Part shown: one piece after another, positions 33,400-42,493 of the stretch
Position numbering within the stretch: position 1 is the stretch's first letter
Layout: each line of letters starts with the position of its first letter
NCBI GenBank assembly: GCA_902763615.1
Contig: CACWSX010000006.1
Coordinates: 1 to 64,000 of the forward strand
Source of the DNA: an uncultured Prevotellaceae bacterium
GTDB lineage: Bacteria; Bacteroidota; Bacteroidia; Bacteroidales; Bacteroidaceae
Length of the DNA: 64,000 nucleotides
Reading direction: 5' to 3'
Position numbers and translations under genes: made by a program
The notes under the pieces: generated by a model
Told to the model about the DNA's origin: nothing
Databases searched by the model: none
The model's input: the letters and a program-made list of their open reading frames with translations, nothing else

Positions 33400-34437
33400 T
33401 CATTCGCTAACAAGCAATTCTGCCTCATGGCGGGCAGGCTTGCCTGTAGCGGTGAGAGGAATGTGAGAAACGTGGAGATAGGCGCGAGGCCGATGGAAGC
33501 GTGGTAGGATACGCTCGCAAACTTCGCGAACTTCAGCGATAGAACCTTCGGTAAGGAGGACGACAATCTCGCCGAATTTTTCATCAGGACGTTTGGTAAT
33601 TAAATAAGGTACGCGCAGATGAGGACGGAGTTGACGCTCGAGTTCCTCAGCCTGGATTTTAAGTCCTCCGGAGCAAATGATGTTGTCGCGACGACCGAGG
33701 ATGCGAAAGCGCTGGCCTTGTGATAGCGTTGCAATATCATTAGTGACAAGGGATTCTGGACAAACTTCGGGGGCATCTATGATAAGACAGCCGTCGGAGG
33801 AGAGGGAGAGATGTACGGAGGGAAAGGGTGTGTACCAATCGGAAGTGTCTGGGCCAGAAAGACGACGGAGAGCGATGTGGGAAAGGGTCTCGGTCATTCC
33901 GTAGGTGCTCCAGACAGCGTTGGGGAAGCTTTTGAGTTCTGCAGCCAAGACATCGTCGATGGCACCACCGCCAATGATGAGGTGACGGATCTGCATCAGC
34001 CGCTCACGTTCCTCAGGCACTTGCAGCGAATTATACACCTGCATTGGCACCATCGCCGCAAAACTGATATTCAAACACTTAGGGACGGTTCTTTTTTGTT
34101 TGACTGCATATCGCCCGTTATGGTCAAACAAAAAAGAACCGTCCCTAGGTGTTTGAAGAGGATGGCCAGAGGGACTGACGGTGATGAGGCGCAAGCGACG
34201 TTCGAGGGCGCGAACCACCATCATCTTACCGGCAATATAGTCTAGTGACATACAGAGCAGCGCCGTATCACCTTCACGGAGGTCAAGGAAGTCGTTGGTG
34301 CGTCGGGCAGAGGCGAGCATACGCAACTTCTCGACTAGCATGGGCTTGGGCGCACCTGTCGAGCCGCTGGTCTGTACCAACACCGTTTCAGAAGGGTTAT
34401 TCCACTCTTCAAGGAACTCGTTTAACGACATCGCCAT
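33400..34437 (-). CDS. menE: O-succinylbenzoate-CoA ligase
   Basis: 345 residues, the short form common in Bacteroidetes. It activates o-succinylbenzoate with ATP and CoA. Acyl-adenylate-forming motifs: QTSGSTGAPKPM (P-loop, about 23-34), SAVWSTYGMTETLSHIA-like (A5) and the RFRILGRRDN (A7/A8) hinge. Residues ~94-123 come from an 88-bp palindromic repeat in frame, the same kind as in rsmD, located in a surface region between the core motifs. It overlaps menC by 16 bp at the start and is last in the men run. Confidence 0.93.
   Translation of the reverse strand: MAMSLNEFLEEWNNPSETVLVQTSGSTGAPKPMLVEKLRMLASARRTNDFLDLREGDTALLCMSLDYIAGKMMVVRALERRLRLITVSPSGHPLQTPRDGSFLFDHNGRYAVKQKRTVPKCLNISFAAMVPMQVYNSLQVPEERERLMQIRHLIIGGGAIDDVLAAELKSFPNAVWSTYGMTETLSHIALRRLSGPDTSDWYTPFPSVHLSLSSDGCLIIDAPEVCPESLVTNDIATLSQGQRFRILGRRDNIICSGGLKIQAEELERQLRPHLRVPYLITKRPDEKFGEIVVLLTEGSIAEVREVCERILPRFHRPRAYLHVSHIPLTATGKPARHEAELLVSE
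34070..34157. repeat. In-frame palindromic element inside menE
   Basis: 88 bp. The outer arms are TTCAAACAC/GTGTTTGAA, then AGGGACGGTTCTTTTTTG pairs with its complement, with an inner TTTGAC/GTCAAA pair around a short loop. Same layout and core GGGACGGTTCTT as the element in rsmD (7318-7404). Confidence 0.88.
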
Positions 34438-35474
34438 AACTGATCGCCCCTGATTACCAGAGGCATAGGGATATTATCAGTGAAGAGTTGACCAGTGCCG
34501 AGGCCTTGAGGCATCGTGATACAGTCGCCATAGACAGAAGAGGCGAACTGGGCAATGGCATTGAGACCGATATTGCTCTCAAGGGCGGAGGTAATCCAGG
34601 AATCAATGCCGAGGTCACGAGCTGTTTCTATCCACTCACGACAGCCTGTCATCCCACCGTGCAAAGAGGGTTTGAGGATAATGTAACGCGGTTTGATAAT
34701 GTTGAGCATATGACGTTTCATGGCCGGATCGTTCACACCGATAAGTTCTTCGTCGAGTGCGATGGGAAGCGGAGATTCGCGACAGAGCTCAGCCATATAG
34801 GCCCACTGCCCCTGACGGATAGGTTGCTCAATGGAGTGAATGGCGTATTGTGAGAGAAGTTCGAGTTTATAAAGCGCCTCATCGTAAGGAAAAGCACCAT
34901 TGGCATCGAGGCGGAGTTCTATTTCATGGAAAGAGAAACGTGAACGGATGCGCTTAATCAGATCTAACTCCTGATCAAAATCGATGGCACCAATTTTCAA
35001 CTTGACACATCTAAAACCCAATTCCAATTTCTCCTCCATACGTTTGAGCATTTCCTCGTGATTGCCCATCCAGACGAGGCCGTTGATAGGGATGCCTGCC
35101 TCGCCACGGGAGAATGCGGTGTCGAAGAGGTCGTCGCCGTGCAGGAGATTCAGCAGAGCCGTCTCCAAGCCAAAGAGCATCGAGGGGTAGTCGCGGAGAG
35201 CGGGAACCATAGACAGGACACACTGGGGACAGTCCCCATTGTGTCCTTCCAGCGCCTTACAGACATCGGTGCAGAACTTATTTAGTGTAGCAGCATACTC
35301 GGCATCAAGCATTGCATCGCAACTGAGGTCGGGCAATGGGGCGCACTCCCCCACTCCTTCGTGCTGACCATCTGACAGATGTATCAACCAGATTTTCCTT
35401 GTTGTATAGACACCTCTGGAAGTTCCCGCCGGCTGCTTGAAATGGAGCAGACGCTCCTCTATGCGATAGGTCAT
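34422..35474 (-). CDS. menC: o-Succinylbenzoate synthase
   Basis: 350 residues, enolase superfamily. It dehydrates SHCHC to o-succinylbenzoate. Active-site features: the KxK-type catalytic Lys in [13 protein letters not shown] (about 152-164), metal ligands in [16 protein letters not shown] and ALDEELIG, and a second Lys in [11 protein letters not shown]. The stretch [11 protein letters not shown] (about 76-86) is encoded by a 33-bp perfect-arm palindrome and looks inserted. It overlaps menB by 4 bp and menE by 16 bp. Confidence 0.93.
   Translation of the reverse strand: MTYRIEERLLHFKQPAGTSRGVYTTRKIWLIHLSDGQHEGVGECAPLPDLSCDAMLDAEYAATLNKFCTDVCKALEGHNGDCPQCVLSMVPALRDYPSMLFGLETALLNLLHGDDLFDTAFSRGEAGIPINGLVWMGNHEEMLKRMEEKLELGFRCVKLKIGAIDFDQELDLIKRIRSRFSFHEIELRLDANGAFPYDEALYKLELLSQYAIHSIEQPIRQGQWAYMAELCRESPLPIALDEELIGVNDPAMKRHMLNIIKPRYIILKPSLHGGMTGCREWIETARDLGIDSWITSALESNIGLNAIAQFASSVYGDCITMPQGLGTGQLFTDNIPMPLVIRGDQLWRCR
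35215..35247. repeat. In-frame 33-bp hairpin repeat inside menC
   Basis: AGGACACA (35215-35222) / TGTGTCCT (35240-35247) outside and TGGGGACAGTCCCCA (35224-35238) at the centre. It adds 11 codons to menC without breaking the frame. Confidence 0.85.
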
Positions 35475-36322
35475 GGGAGCTTAGGATATTTCTTGAAGTC
35501 GGGTTTGCGCTTTTCGAGGAAGGCCTTGCCACCCTCCTGGGCCTCATCGAGGAAATAGTAAAGCATGGTGCAATCGCCAGCCAATTCCTGAATACCAGCC
35601 TGACCGTCGAGTTCGGCATTGAGGCCAGCCTTGATCATACGGAGGGCCAGGGGCGAACGCTCCATCATCACCTCAGCCCACTCGACACACTCGTCTTCAA
35701 GACGCTCAATGGGCACCACCTTGTTGACCATCCCCATCTCCTCGGCCTCTTTTGCAGAGTACTGACGACAGAGGAACCAAATTTCACGCGCCTTCTTCTG
35801 ACCCACGATACGGGCGAGATATGAAGAGCCGAAGCCGGCATCGAAAGAACCGACCTTTGGCCCAGTCTGTCCGAAGATGGCATTTTCGGAGGCGATGGTA
35901 AGGTCGCAGACGAGGTGGAGCACATGACCACCACCGATGGCATAGCCATTCACCATCGCAATCACAGGCTTAGGCAGCCGACGAATCTGCATCTGCACAT
36001 CGAGGACACTCAGACGGGGTACACCCTCTTCATCGACATAGCCTCCACGGCCTTTCACATGCATATCGCCACCAGAGCAGAAGGCGTGCTTGACATCAGC
36101 AAGCGTCTTGCCCTCAGGCACTTCTGACATCGCTCCCGTGAGCAATACCACAGAGATGTCCTGCATCTCACGGCACATAGAGAAAGCCTGAGAGAGTTCC
36201 CAAGTTGTCTTTGGGGTAAAGGCATTGCGGTACTGCGGACGGTTGATGGTAATCTTGGCGATACCATTATACGCTTCGAAGAGAATTTCCTCGAACTTGC
36301 GGATTTCTTTCCAATCTCTCAT
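35471..36322 (-). CDS. menB: 1,4-Dihydroxy-2-naphthoyl-CoA synthase
   Basis: 283 residues, crotonase fold. It ring-closes o-succinylbenzoyl-CoA to DHNA-CoA. Seen: [12 protein letters not shown] (oxyanion-hole region, about 84-95), [23 protein letters not shown] (about 123-145) and [20 protein letters not shown] (about 152-171), which carry the MenB-type Gly and Asp residues. The length is normal. It is 4-bp coupled to menD and menC. Confidence 0.96.
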   Translation of the reverse strand: MRDWKEIRKFEEILFEAYNGIAKITINRPQYRNAFTPKTTWELSQAFSMCREMQDISVVLLTGAMSEVPEGKTLADVKHAFCSGGDMHVKGRGGYVDEEGVPRLSVLDVQMQIRRLPKPVIAMVNGYAIGGGHVLHLVCDLTIASENAIFGQTGPKVGSFDAGFGSSYLARIVGQKKAREIWFLCRQYSAKEAEEMGMVNKVVPIERLEDECVEWAEVMMERSPLALRMIKAGLNAELDGQAGIQELAGDCTMLYYFLDEAQEGGKAFLEKRKPDFKKYPKLP

Positions 36323-37866
36323 ATTTTCAGTGTTTTATAATAATCCTTGAATACGCGCTCATCTTCAGCAGGGTCGGTGAAGACCTCCAGGAGAACGGGA
36401 CGCGAGCTCTCCATATTTAATAAGGTGGAGATAACTTGTTGAAGCTCTTCCATGTTGGCGGCCTTGAGATACTTTACGTTGTTCTGCTGGCAGATGCCCT
36501 CGGCAGAGGTGTGATGCTCAGCAGCGACAAACTGGTCATGGGCGGGACTTTGTTCGAGACCTTTCAACAGATTGAAAATGCCGCCCTTGCCGTTGTTGAG
36601 AAGGAGGATACGGAAGTTGCCCCGGAGGTTCTGGTTCCAAAGAGCGTTCTGGTCGTAAAAGAAACTCAAGTCGCCGATGACGCAGAATACAGAATCGTCA
36701 GTAACACAAGAGAAGCCGGCAGCTGTAGACAACGAACCGTCGATGCCATTCACACCACGATTGCAGTAGACACTATGCTGTGCGAAAATGTTGGCCAATC
36801 GGATGGCAGTGCTATTGGCATAGTGAATCGTAGATAATGATGAGTGAATAGTTATTTGCGACTCGAAGCACTTGACAGTTGCCATTTCGGAATAGACCGG
36901 CTGATAAGCGGCAGCATGGGCACGGACCTTTGCCAGCAGCGTTTCCCATTTCTGAACGAAGGGATGGGGCTGCTGTTCGAGGAGAAAACGGATCTGGTCT
37001 TCCACCACCGCAGCATCGCCCTGAATAACACGAGTCAGGTTCATGAAAGTATCGGTGACTTCGCCCGTGGCATTGACGACCCACGTCTCCTTAGCCTTGC
37101 GAAGAAACCGCTTCAGGCGTTTACTGACAATAGAACCGCCGATATACAGCACATGGTCTGGCACATAGCTCTCGTCATCGCCAATCAGACAAACAGCCTC
37201 ATCATAGCCAGGATTCATCGGTTGTCCGGCAATGAGCAAAGGGCGCTTCGACTGCACGAACATCCTACAGACATGACTCAGCGTCTGATTAGAGATATCG
37301 GCTGGTAGCAATTCTATCTTCCGTTCCTCAGGCAGAGTGGCTACGCAGAAATCGAAGAAGGGTTCGCTGATGGGCACATTGATATGCACAGGGGCATGCT
37401 TTTCGAGCAGCGCCTCGTTGATGAGGCGATTGCAATACCAGCGACTTTCATCATCATGAGGCTCAGGCAACGAAACGGCTTTCCTCACAAAGCGCCCAAG
37501 GGCATCAGACTGCGGGAGCGTCTGGCCATCCTGTTGGTCTATCCACGCCAGAGGACGGTCTGCGGAGATCACCACCAAGCGAGCATGCTGGTAGTAAGCC
37601 TCAGCGACGGCAGGGGCGAGATTCAGAAGCGCCGTACCGCTAGTGACACAAACGGCTACAGGCTCTTGCAGGCACTGGCTCATACCCAGGGCATAGAAAC
37701 CTGCGCTACGCTCATCGGTGATGGGATAGCACATGATGTCGGGACATTCGGTGAGATTATGCACGATAGGTGCATTCCTACTGCCTGGGCAGCATACAGC
37801 ATGGTGAACCCCATGTGCCACAAGCAACGATGTTAATATATTTACACTCTCTTTATTGCTATACAT
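36319..37866 (-). CDS. menD: SEPHCHC synthase
   Basis: 515 residues, thiamine-diphosphate dependent. It joins the succinic semialdehyde unit of 2-oxoglutarate to isochorismate. Motifs: [11 protein letters not shown] (about 24-34), the conserved [14 protein letters not shown] (about 49-62) and the ThDP-binding [15 protein letters not shown] (about 398-412). The length is slightly below the usual ~550. A stretch [12 protein letters not shown] (about 336-347) is encoded by an AGTGAAT-type simple repeat and may be an insert in a variable linker. It is coupled to menB by 4 bp. Confidence 0.95.
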   Translation of the reverse strand: MYSNKESVNILTSLLVAHGVHHAVCCPGSRNAPIVHNLTECPDIMCYPITDERSAGFYALGMSQCLQEPVAVCVTSGTALLNLAPAVAEAYYQHARLVVISADRPLAWIDQQDGQTLPQSDALGRFVRKAVSLPEPHDDESRWYCNRLINEALLEKHAPVHINVPISEPFFDFCVATLPEERKIELLPADISNQTLSHVCRMFVQSKRPLLIAGQPMNPGYDEAVCLIGDDESYVPDHVLYIGGSIVSKRLKRFLRKAKETWVVNATGEVTDTFMNLTRVIQGDAAVVEDQIRFLLEQQPHPFVQKWETLLAKVRAHAAAYQPVYSEMATVKCFESQITIHSSLSTIHYANSTAIRLANIFAQHSVYCNRGVNGIDGSLSTAAGFSCVTDDSVFCVIGDLSFFYDQNALWNQNLRGNFRILLLNNGKGGIFNLLKGLEQSPAHDQFVAAEHHTSAEGICQQNNVKYLKAANMEELQQVISTLLNMESSRPVLLEVFTDPAEDERVFKDYYKTLKI

Positions 37867-37884
37867 TATATTATGTCCTTTTAT

Positions 37885-38940
37885 CTAAAGAATCCTCCGC
37901 ATTGTTTCAAGCTTTGCTTCTGTCTCTGCCCATTCTTGTTCCTCCTGACTGTCTTTCAACAATCCACCACCCGCATAGAGATGGTATTGATTGCCCTCGA
38001 TGTTCATGCAGCGCAGCGACACATAAAGATGCGTCTCTGCTGCAGGATCGAGTATGCCCATAAAACCGCTATAGTAGCGGCGAGGCGTATGTTCGTTATG
38101 GGTAATAAATTCAAAGGTATCCCGTTTCGGGAGTCCACAAACGGCAGGCGTAGGATGAAGCGTATGCAGCAAATCACCGAGGTGCAGGTTATCGGGGAGC
38201 GAGAATGTAAAATCGCTTCGGAGATGCACCAGATTAGCCGCCCTGACGGTACGAGGTCCCTCTTCGTGGAATTCACCGGTAAACCGTTCGAGGCATTCGG
38301 TAATATAGGTTGCGACGATACGCTGTTCCTGGATATTCTTCGTGCTCCAGGTTAGGGTCTCGCCCTCACCAGACAGATGTTCACCTTCCAGTTTCATCGT
38401 TCCTGCCAGCGCGATGGTGCGCCAGGCAACAGTCGTGCCCTCGAGCAGAATCTCGGGAGTTGCCGTCAGCCAGCAACCGCTCTTCGGTGTAGAGACGAGG
38501 GCAATGAACATGCGAGGATAGAGCATACAGGCCCGATGAAAGAGTTGCATAGGTGGGATGACATCTGGGGATTCCTCGTCAGCACAACGTGCCAGCACGA
38601 TCTTACGAAAAGCGCCAGACACCAATTGAGCATGGAAATTGGCAAAGTCGATGACATAGTGAGAATCAGGAGGACAAGTCACTTGATTCGCCCTACACTG
38701 CGAGCAATCAAAGACCTGTCCCCCTGATTCTTCTGATTCTTCGCAAGGCACGGTCTCTATGCTGTCAGGACGAATCAACAGGACGGGCTGTCTTTCGGAA
38801 ATCTGGAAAGGGGCCACCACAAAGCCTCTTCTACCATTCAGTTCTGCACAAGAAAGATACTCTGCAGGTTCCCCATCAGTCTGTCTTATCAGTGTGGCGT
38901 GGTCTTCATGGGGTAAGCGGAATATGGCGTAGGACGTCAT
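37885..38940 (-). CDS. menF: Isochorismate synthase
   Basis: 351 residues. The chorismate-binding domain covers the C-terminal two thirds: KIVLARC (about 133-139), TPKSGCWLTATPEILLEG (about 168-185), ALAGTMKLEGEHLSGE-like, and the conserved HPTPAVCGLPKRDTFEFI (about 271-288) and YSGFMGILDP region. It converts chorismate to isochorismate, the first committed step of menaquinone synthesis. The N-terminal third is short and divergent. It lies 18 bp upstream of menD and overlaps menI by 4 bp. Confidence 0.93.
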   Translation of the reverse strand: MTSYAIFRLPHEDHATLIRQTDGEPAEYLSCAELNGRRGFVVAPFQISERQPVLLIRPDSIETVPCEESEESGGQVFDCSQCRANQVTCPPDSHYVIDFANFHAQLVSGAFRKIVLARCADEESPDVIPPMQLFHRACMLYPRMFIALVSTPKSGCWLTATPEILLEGTTVAWRTIALAGTMKLEGEHLSGEGETLTWSTKNIQEQRIVATYITECLERFTGEFHEEGPRTVRAANLVHLRSDFTFSLPDNLHLGDLLHTLHPTPAVCGLPKRDTFEFITHNEHTPRRYYSGFMGILDPAAETHLYVSLRCMNIEGNQYHLYAGGGLLKDSQEEQEWAETEAKLETMRRIL

Positions 38941-39353
38941 GCTTTCTTCTGCTTGATGATATAATTGGTAACACGGACGTTGGAGATCAGTTCACCGGAA
39001 GAATCCTTGATGTCCACATTCCATACGTGAAGCGTGGTGCCTTTGTGAAGCAAACGGGCAAAGGCAGTGACACAATCGCCCTCGGCTACAGCCTTCACAT
39101 GGCTGCCGCTGACCTCGATGCCCACACAGGCACAATTCGGACAAAGGGCTGAAGAGCCGACACCCGCCACATTCTCGGCCAATGCCAAGGAAGCGCCACC
39201 ACTCAAAAAACCAAAAGGCTGACGATTACGCTCGTCAACCTTCATCTTTGCCATACAAGTATCGTCCTCGGGAGTGGAGATAAACTCCATACCGAGGGCA
39301 GTACTCAGGTTAGGCTTCTCGTTGATGATCCGGTTGATTCTTTCTACGTCCAC
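38937..39353 (-). CDS. menI: Hotdog-fold thioesterase, probable DHNA-CoA hydrolase
   Basis: 138 residues, PaaI/YdiI-type hotdog fold. Motif: RNRQPFGFLSGGASLALAENVAGVGS (about 42-67), with the catalytic acidic residue in the helix after the GG, and EVSGSHVKAVAEGDCVTAFAR. Its place as first men gene supports hydrolysis of 1,4-dihydroxy-2-naphthoyl-CoA. It overlaps menF by 4 bp and follows the third ROK gene by only 6 bp. menA and menH are not in the window. Confidence 0.88.
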   Translation of the reverse strand: MDVERINRIINEKPNLSTALGMEFISTPEDDTCMAKMKVDERNRQPFGFLSGGASLALAENVAGVGSSALCPNCACVGIEVSGSHVKAVAEGDCVTAFARLLHKGTTLHVWNVDIKDSSGELISNVRVTNYIIKQKKA

Positions 39354-39359
39354 AAATTT

Positions 39360-40340
39360 CTATTTAAAGAGTGAATATTCGGGGACGCTCCATGCCAGGG
39401 CACTGGCACCCAGCACATCACGCTCGCGGTCATCAAGTCTCGAAACGATTAGTTTGACCTTGTTTTTCAAGTTGCCGAACACCAGTTGATCCAACACCTC
39501 CTTGGCAGGATCCAGCAGCCAGTGGCCCGCATGGGATATACCACCCGTAAATATGATAGCCTCAGGATCAATCAGCGAAGCATAAGTAGCCAGTCCTTGG
39601 CCTAAGATACGACCTGTACGGCGATAAACATCGATAGCCATCTCATCGCCCTTGTCACAACACTCCTTGATTGTACGTGGCGACAGTTTCTCCAAATCAC
39701 GCATCAGCGAGGGGGCATCGCTCTCCGCCATCAGCTTCTGAGCCGTCTTGACGATACCCTTGGCACCCACGTAGGCTTCCACACAACCCTTGTTGCCGCA
39801 GCCGCACTGACGCCCCTCCGGATAGACACAAGTATGACCGAACTCTCCGGCATAGCCGCCGTGACCACGGTGCTCCTTGCCATCCGAGAAGAGACAACTG
39901 CCGATACCGACACCCAGACTGACAACGATAAAATCTTTCATACCGTGGGCACTACCAAATGTATATTCTCCCAAGGCAGAGATATGCGCATCATTCGACA
40001 AGCCGACGGCCAATCCGATACGGTCGCGCAGCATCGCTGCGAGCGGCACGATGCCCTTCCAAGGCAAATTGGCTGCATTTTCAATACATCCAGACACCGT
40101 ACTGGCACTCGGGCAACTGACACCAATAGAACGGATGGTCTCGTAACCGCCGTTCTGTTCTACCATCATCACGATTTTCTCACTGAGTGCCGTCACGAAA
40201 TTATTGACATCAGGATAATCCATCGTGGGGAACGAATCTTCTGCCAGAATATTTCCTCTGACATCCACCATCGCATAGGTTGTACTCTCGATGCTGATAT
40301 CTACACCGACAACCTTTGTTTTGATATTATTTTCCTCCAT
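39360..40340 (-). CDS. ROK-family protein, paralogue 1
   Basis: 326 residues. ROK fold: the GEFGHTCV block and zinc motif CGCGNKGCVEAY (about 188-202), nucleotide loop SLGVGIGS, and LSNDAHISALGE with the catalytic-type Asp. The first phosphate motif, normally DxGGT, reads GVDISIESTTYAMVD, so both glycines are missing. It ends EYSLFK like its two neighbours. No DNA-binding HTH, so it is not a NagC-type repressor. It could be a divergent sugar kinase or a non-catalytic sensor. It sits 6 bp before menI and 11 bp after paralogue 2. Confidence 0.85.
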   Translation of the reverse strand: MEENNIKTKVVGVDISIESTTYAMVDVRGNILAEDSFPTMDYPDVNNFVTALSEKIVMMVEQNGGYETIRSIGVSCPSASTVSGCIENAANLPWKGIVPLAAMLRDRIGLAVGLSNDAHISALGEYTFGSAHGMKDFIVVSLGVGIGSCLFSDGKEHRGHGGYAGEFGHTCVYPEGRQCGCGNKGCVEAYVGAKGIVKTAQKLMAESDAPSLMRDLEKLSPRTIKECCDKGDEMAIDVYRRTGRILGQGLATYASLIDPEAIIFTGGISHAGHWLLDPAKEVLDQLVFGNLKNKVKLIVSRLDDRERDVLGASALAWSVPEYSLFK

Positions 40341-40351
40341 TTTCAGAATTT

Positions 40352-41350
40352 TTATTTAAACAATGAATACTCTTTCACATCCCATGCCAAAGCACTGGCT
40401 CCCAATACGTCACGCTCACCCTCCTTGAGGATTGACACCAGCAGACGCGTTTCACCCTGGATATTATGGAACACATGTTCATCAAACGACTTTCGCATGG
40501 GTTTCAGCAACCATTTGCCAGCCTGCATCATATCACCTGTCAGGATGATAGCCTCAGGATTCAGAATTGAGGCATAGTTGGCCAGACCTAATCCGAGCAT
40601 GAATCCCAGACGGCGCATGGCCTCGATGGCGACCTGGTCACCCTGATCACAATAATAGGCAACCGACTCCACACTGATATTCTTCAGCCCCTTCAATGCC
40701 GACGGCAGTTCCTCTGCCTGCAGCAGTTCTTCTACAGTCTTTACAAGACCTTTATCAGAACAATAGGTTTCCAGACACCCCCTACGTCCACAGCCGCATT
40801 CACGGCCACCGACTTCCACACAGGAGTGTCCCACCTCTCCGGCAAATCCATTCACACCTAAGTGAGGTTTTCCGTCCATGAAAATACAGCTGCCGAGACC
40901 ACCGTGACTGATCGACACCACCACAAAGTCCTTCAGACCGTGAGCACTACCATAGGCCTTCTCGCCTAATGCCGTGACATGTGCATCGTTTGCCAATGCC
41001 ACAGCCAGTCCAAGACGGTCGCGAAGCATCGCTGCCAGGGGTACAACACCCTTCCATGGCATATTGGCAGCATTTTCAATACAACCTGTCATAAAGTTGC
41101 CACTTGGTGCACTCATACCTATAGAGCGTATCATCTCATAACCGCCATTTTCCTCTACGAGCATGATAATTTTCTCACTCAGGGCACTGACATAATCCGA
41201 TATATCAGGATAGTCTATCGTCATAAAATAGTCCATTGCGATAATCTCGCCACGGATATCCACCACAGCATAGGTGGTTCTCACTTCTCGGATGTCAACG
41301 CCAACAACTCTGGTTTTGATTTTATCAACTGCTTCCATATTGGTTTTCAT
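40352..41350 (-). CDS. ROK-family protein, paralogue 2
   Basis: 332 residues. Same architecture as its neighbours: GEVGHSCV, CGCGRRGCLETY and LANDAHVTALGE (Asp kept). The DxGGT motif is replaced by GVDIREVRTTYAVVD. The second phosphate loop is also altered (SISHGGLGS instead of LGxGIGx). Kinase activity is therefore doubtful, though the sugar-side Glu/His/Asp set looks intact. Gaps of 11 and 2 bp to the flanking paralogues indicate one transcript and tandem duplication. Confidence 0.85.
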   Translation of the reverse strand: MKTNMEAVDKIKTRVVGVDIREVRTTYAVVDIRGEIIAMDYFMTIDYPDISDYVSALSEKIIMLVEENGGYEMIRSIGMSAPSGNFMTGCIENAANMPWKGVVPLAAMLRDRLGLAVALANDAHVTALGEKAYGSAHGLKDFVVVSISHGGLGSCIFMDGKPHLGVNGFAGEVGHSCVEVGGRECGCGRRGCLETYCSDKGLVKTVEELLQAEELPSALKGLKNISVESVAYYCDQGDQVAIEAMRRLGFMLGLGLANYASILNPEAIILTGDMMQAGKWLLKPMRKSFDEHVFHNIQGETRLLVSILKEGERDVLGASALAWDVKEYSLFK

Positions 41351-41352
41351 TA

Positions 41353-42336
41353 TTATTCAACAAACAGAGAATATTCCTTCACCTCCCAAGCCAGTACGCT
41401 CGCACCAAGAATGTTGCGCTCGCCTTCCTCTAATTCAGAGCTCAGGAACTTCACCTTGCCCTTGATATTATGGAACACATGTTCATCAAAGGCCTTCTGG
41501 GCAGGTTCAATCAGCCATTTGCCAGCTTTGGCAATACCGCCAGTAAAGATGATGGCCTCAGTATCCATGACAGAGGCATAGTTGGCAAGTCCGAGACCCA
41601 GGGCTTCACCTGCCCTGCGGAATGTCTCGATGGCCATGGCATCACCCTTATCGCACAATTCTGCAATCACTCTTGGTGACAGTTTCGGCACATGGCGCAT
41701 TTCTGAGGGTTCTGCCGACTCCGTCATAATCTCACGGGCCGTACGGATGATGCCCTTCGTGGCGGTATAAGCCTCCAGACAACCCTTATTACCACAGCCA
41801 CACAGACGACCATCGTGATGGATGCAGGTATGTCCGATCTCGCCGGCATAACCGTCAGAGCCCAGTTTCACGCTGCCATCGGTAAAGACACAACTGCCCA
41901 ATCCCGATCCGAGAGTAATCACAATAAAGTCGCGCATACCACGAGCACATCCGAAGGCATGCTCACCAAGTGCCACCACATGGGAGTTATTCGCCACGGC
42001 TACAGCCAGTCCCAACCTGTCACGCAACAATGCGGACAAGGGAATGACACCCTTCCACGGAAAATTAGGAGAGTTGACGATACTACCCAACTTATAGTTC
42101 GCACTCGGTGCGCTGATACCCACCGATCGGATGGACTCCAGACCGCCATTGGCTTCTATCAACGTCATGATACCATCGCTCAACTTCGATACAAAGGCGC
42201 CTATCTCTGAGTAATCTTCTGTCGGAAAAGATTCTTTGACCAAGATGTTTCCCCTGACATCTACTATAGCATACGATGTCGTGTCAAGACTGACGTCAAC
42301 ACCAATAACTCTCTTCTTAACCGTTTTTTGATCCAT
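41353..42336 (-). CDS. ROK-family protein, paralogue 3, catalytic Asp replaced
   Basis: 327 residues and the first gene of the run. It has GEIGHTCI, CGCGNKGCLEAY and TLGSGLGS. In the sugar-binding/catalytic helix the usual NDA reads VANNSHVVALGE: the general-base Asp is Asn. The N-terminal motif is GVDVSLDTTSYAIVD without GG. Both changes point to loss of kinase activity. It ends EYSLFVE. A consensus promoter (42362-42393) upstream appears to be the only one for the nine-gene ROK-men run. Confidence 0.85.
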   Translation of the reverse strand: MDQKTVKKRVIGVDVSLDTTSYAIVDVRGNILVKESFPTEDYSEIGAFVSKLSDGIMTLIEANGGLESIRSVGISAPSANYKLGSIVNSPNFPWKGVIPLSALLRDRLGLAVAVANNSHVVALGEHAFGCARGMRDFIVITLGSGLGSCVFTDGSVKLGSDGYAGEIGHTCIHHDGRLCGCGNKGCLEAYTATKGIIRTAREIMTESAEPSEMRHVPKLSPRVIAELCDKGDAMAIETFRRAGEALGLGLANYASVMDTEAIIFTGGIAKAGKWLIEPAQKAFDEHVFHNIKGKVKFLSSELEEGERNILGASVLAWEVKEYSLFVE

Positions 42337-42361
42337 AGCTACTTCTTTAGTTATTCTGCCA

Positions 42362-42393
42362 CAAAAATAGAAATAATTTGATAAACAACCAAA
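42362..42393 (-). promoter_or_regulatory. Promoter of the ROK-men run
   Basis: Minus strand TTTG (42390-42393), 20 bp, TATTTTTG (42362-42369), 25 bp before the first ROK ATG. No other promoter was seen down to menE; spacers between these genes are 18 bp or less. Confidence 0.75.
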
Positions 42394-42429
42394 TGTTTAC
42401 CAACTTTTTTTGCAAATATTTACCCTAAT

Positions 42430-42461
42430 CTTGCATTTTCCGAGATATTTTCGTAACTTTG
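42430..42461 (+). promoter_or_regulatory. Promoter of lysS
   Basis: CTTG (42430-42433), 20 bp, TAACTTTG (42454-42461). It shows that lysS starts at 42494 and not at the in-frame ATG at 42410. Confidence 0.75.
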
Positions 42462-42493
42462 CACCCATAAAAGCTATTATTTTTTTGAAAAAG

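Noticed and set aside
42410-42493. N-terminal extension of lysS
   Set aside because: It spans the lysS promoter and is not similar to the family.
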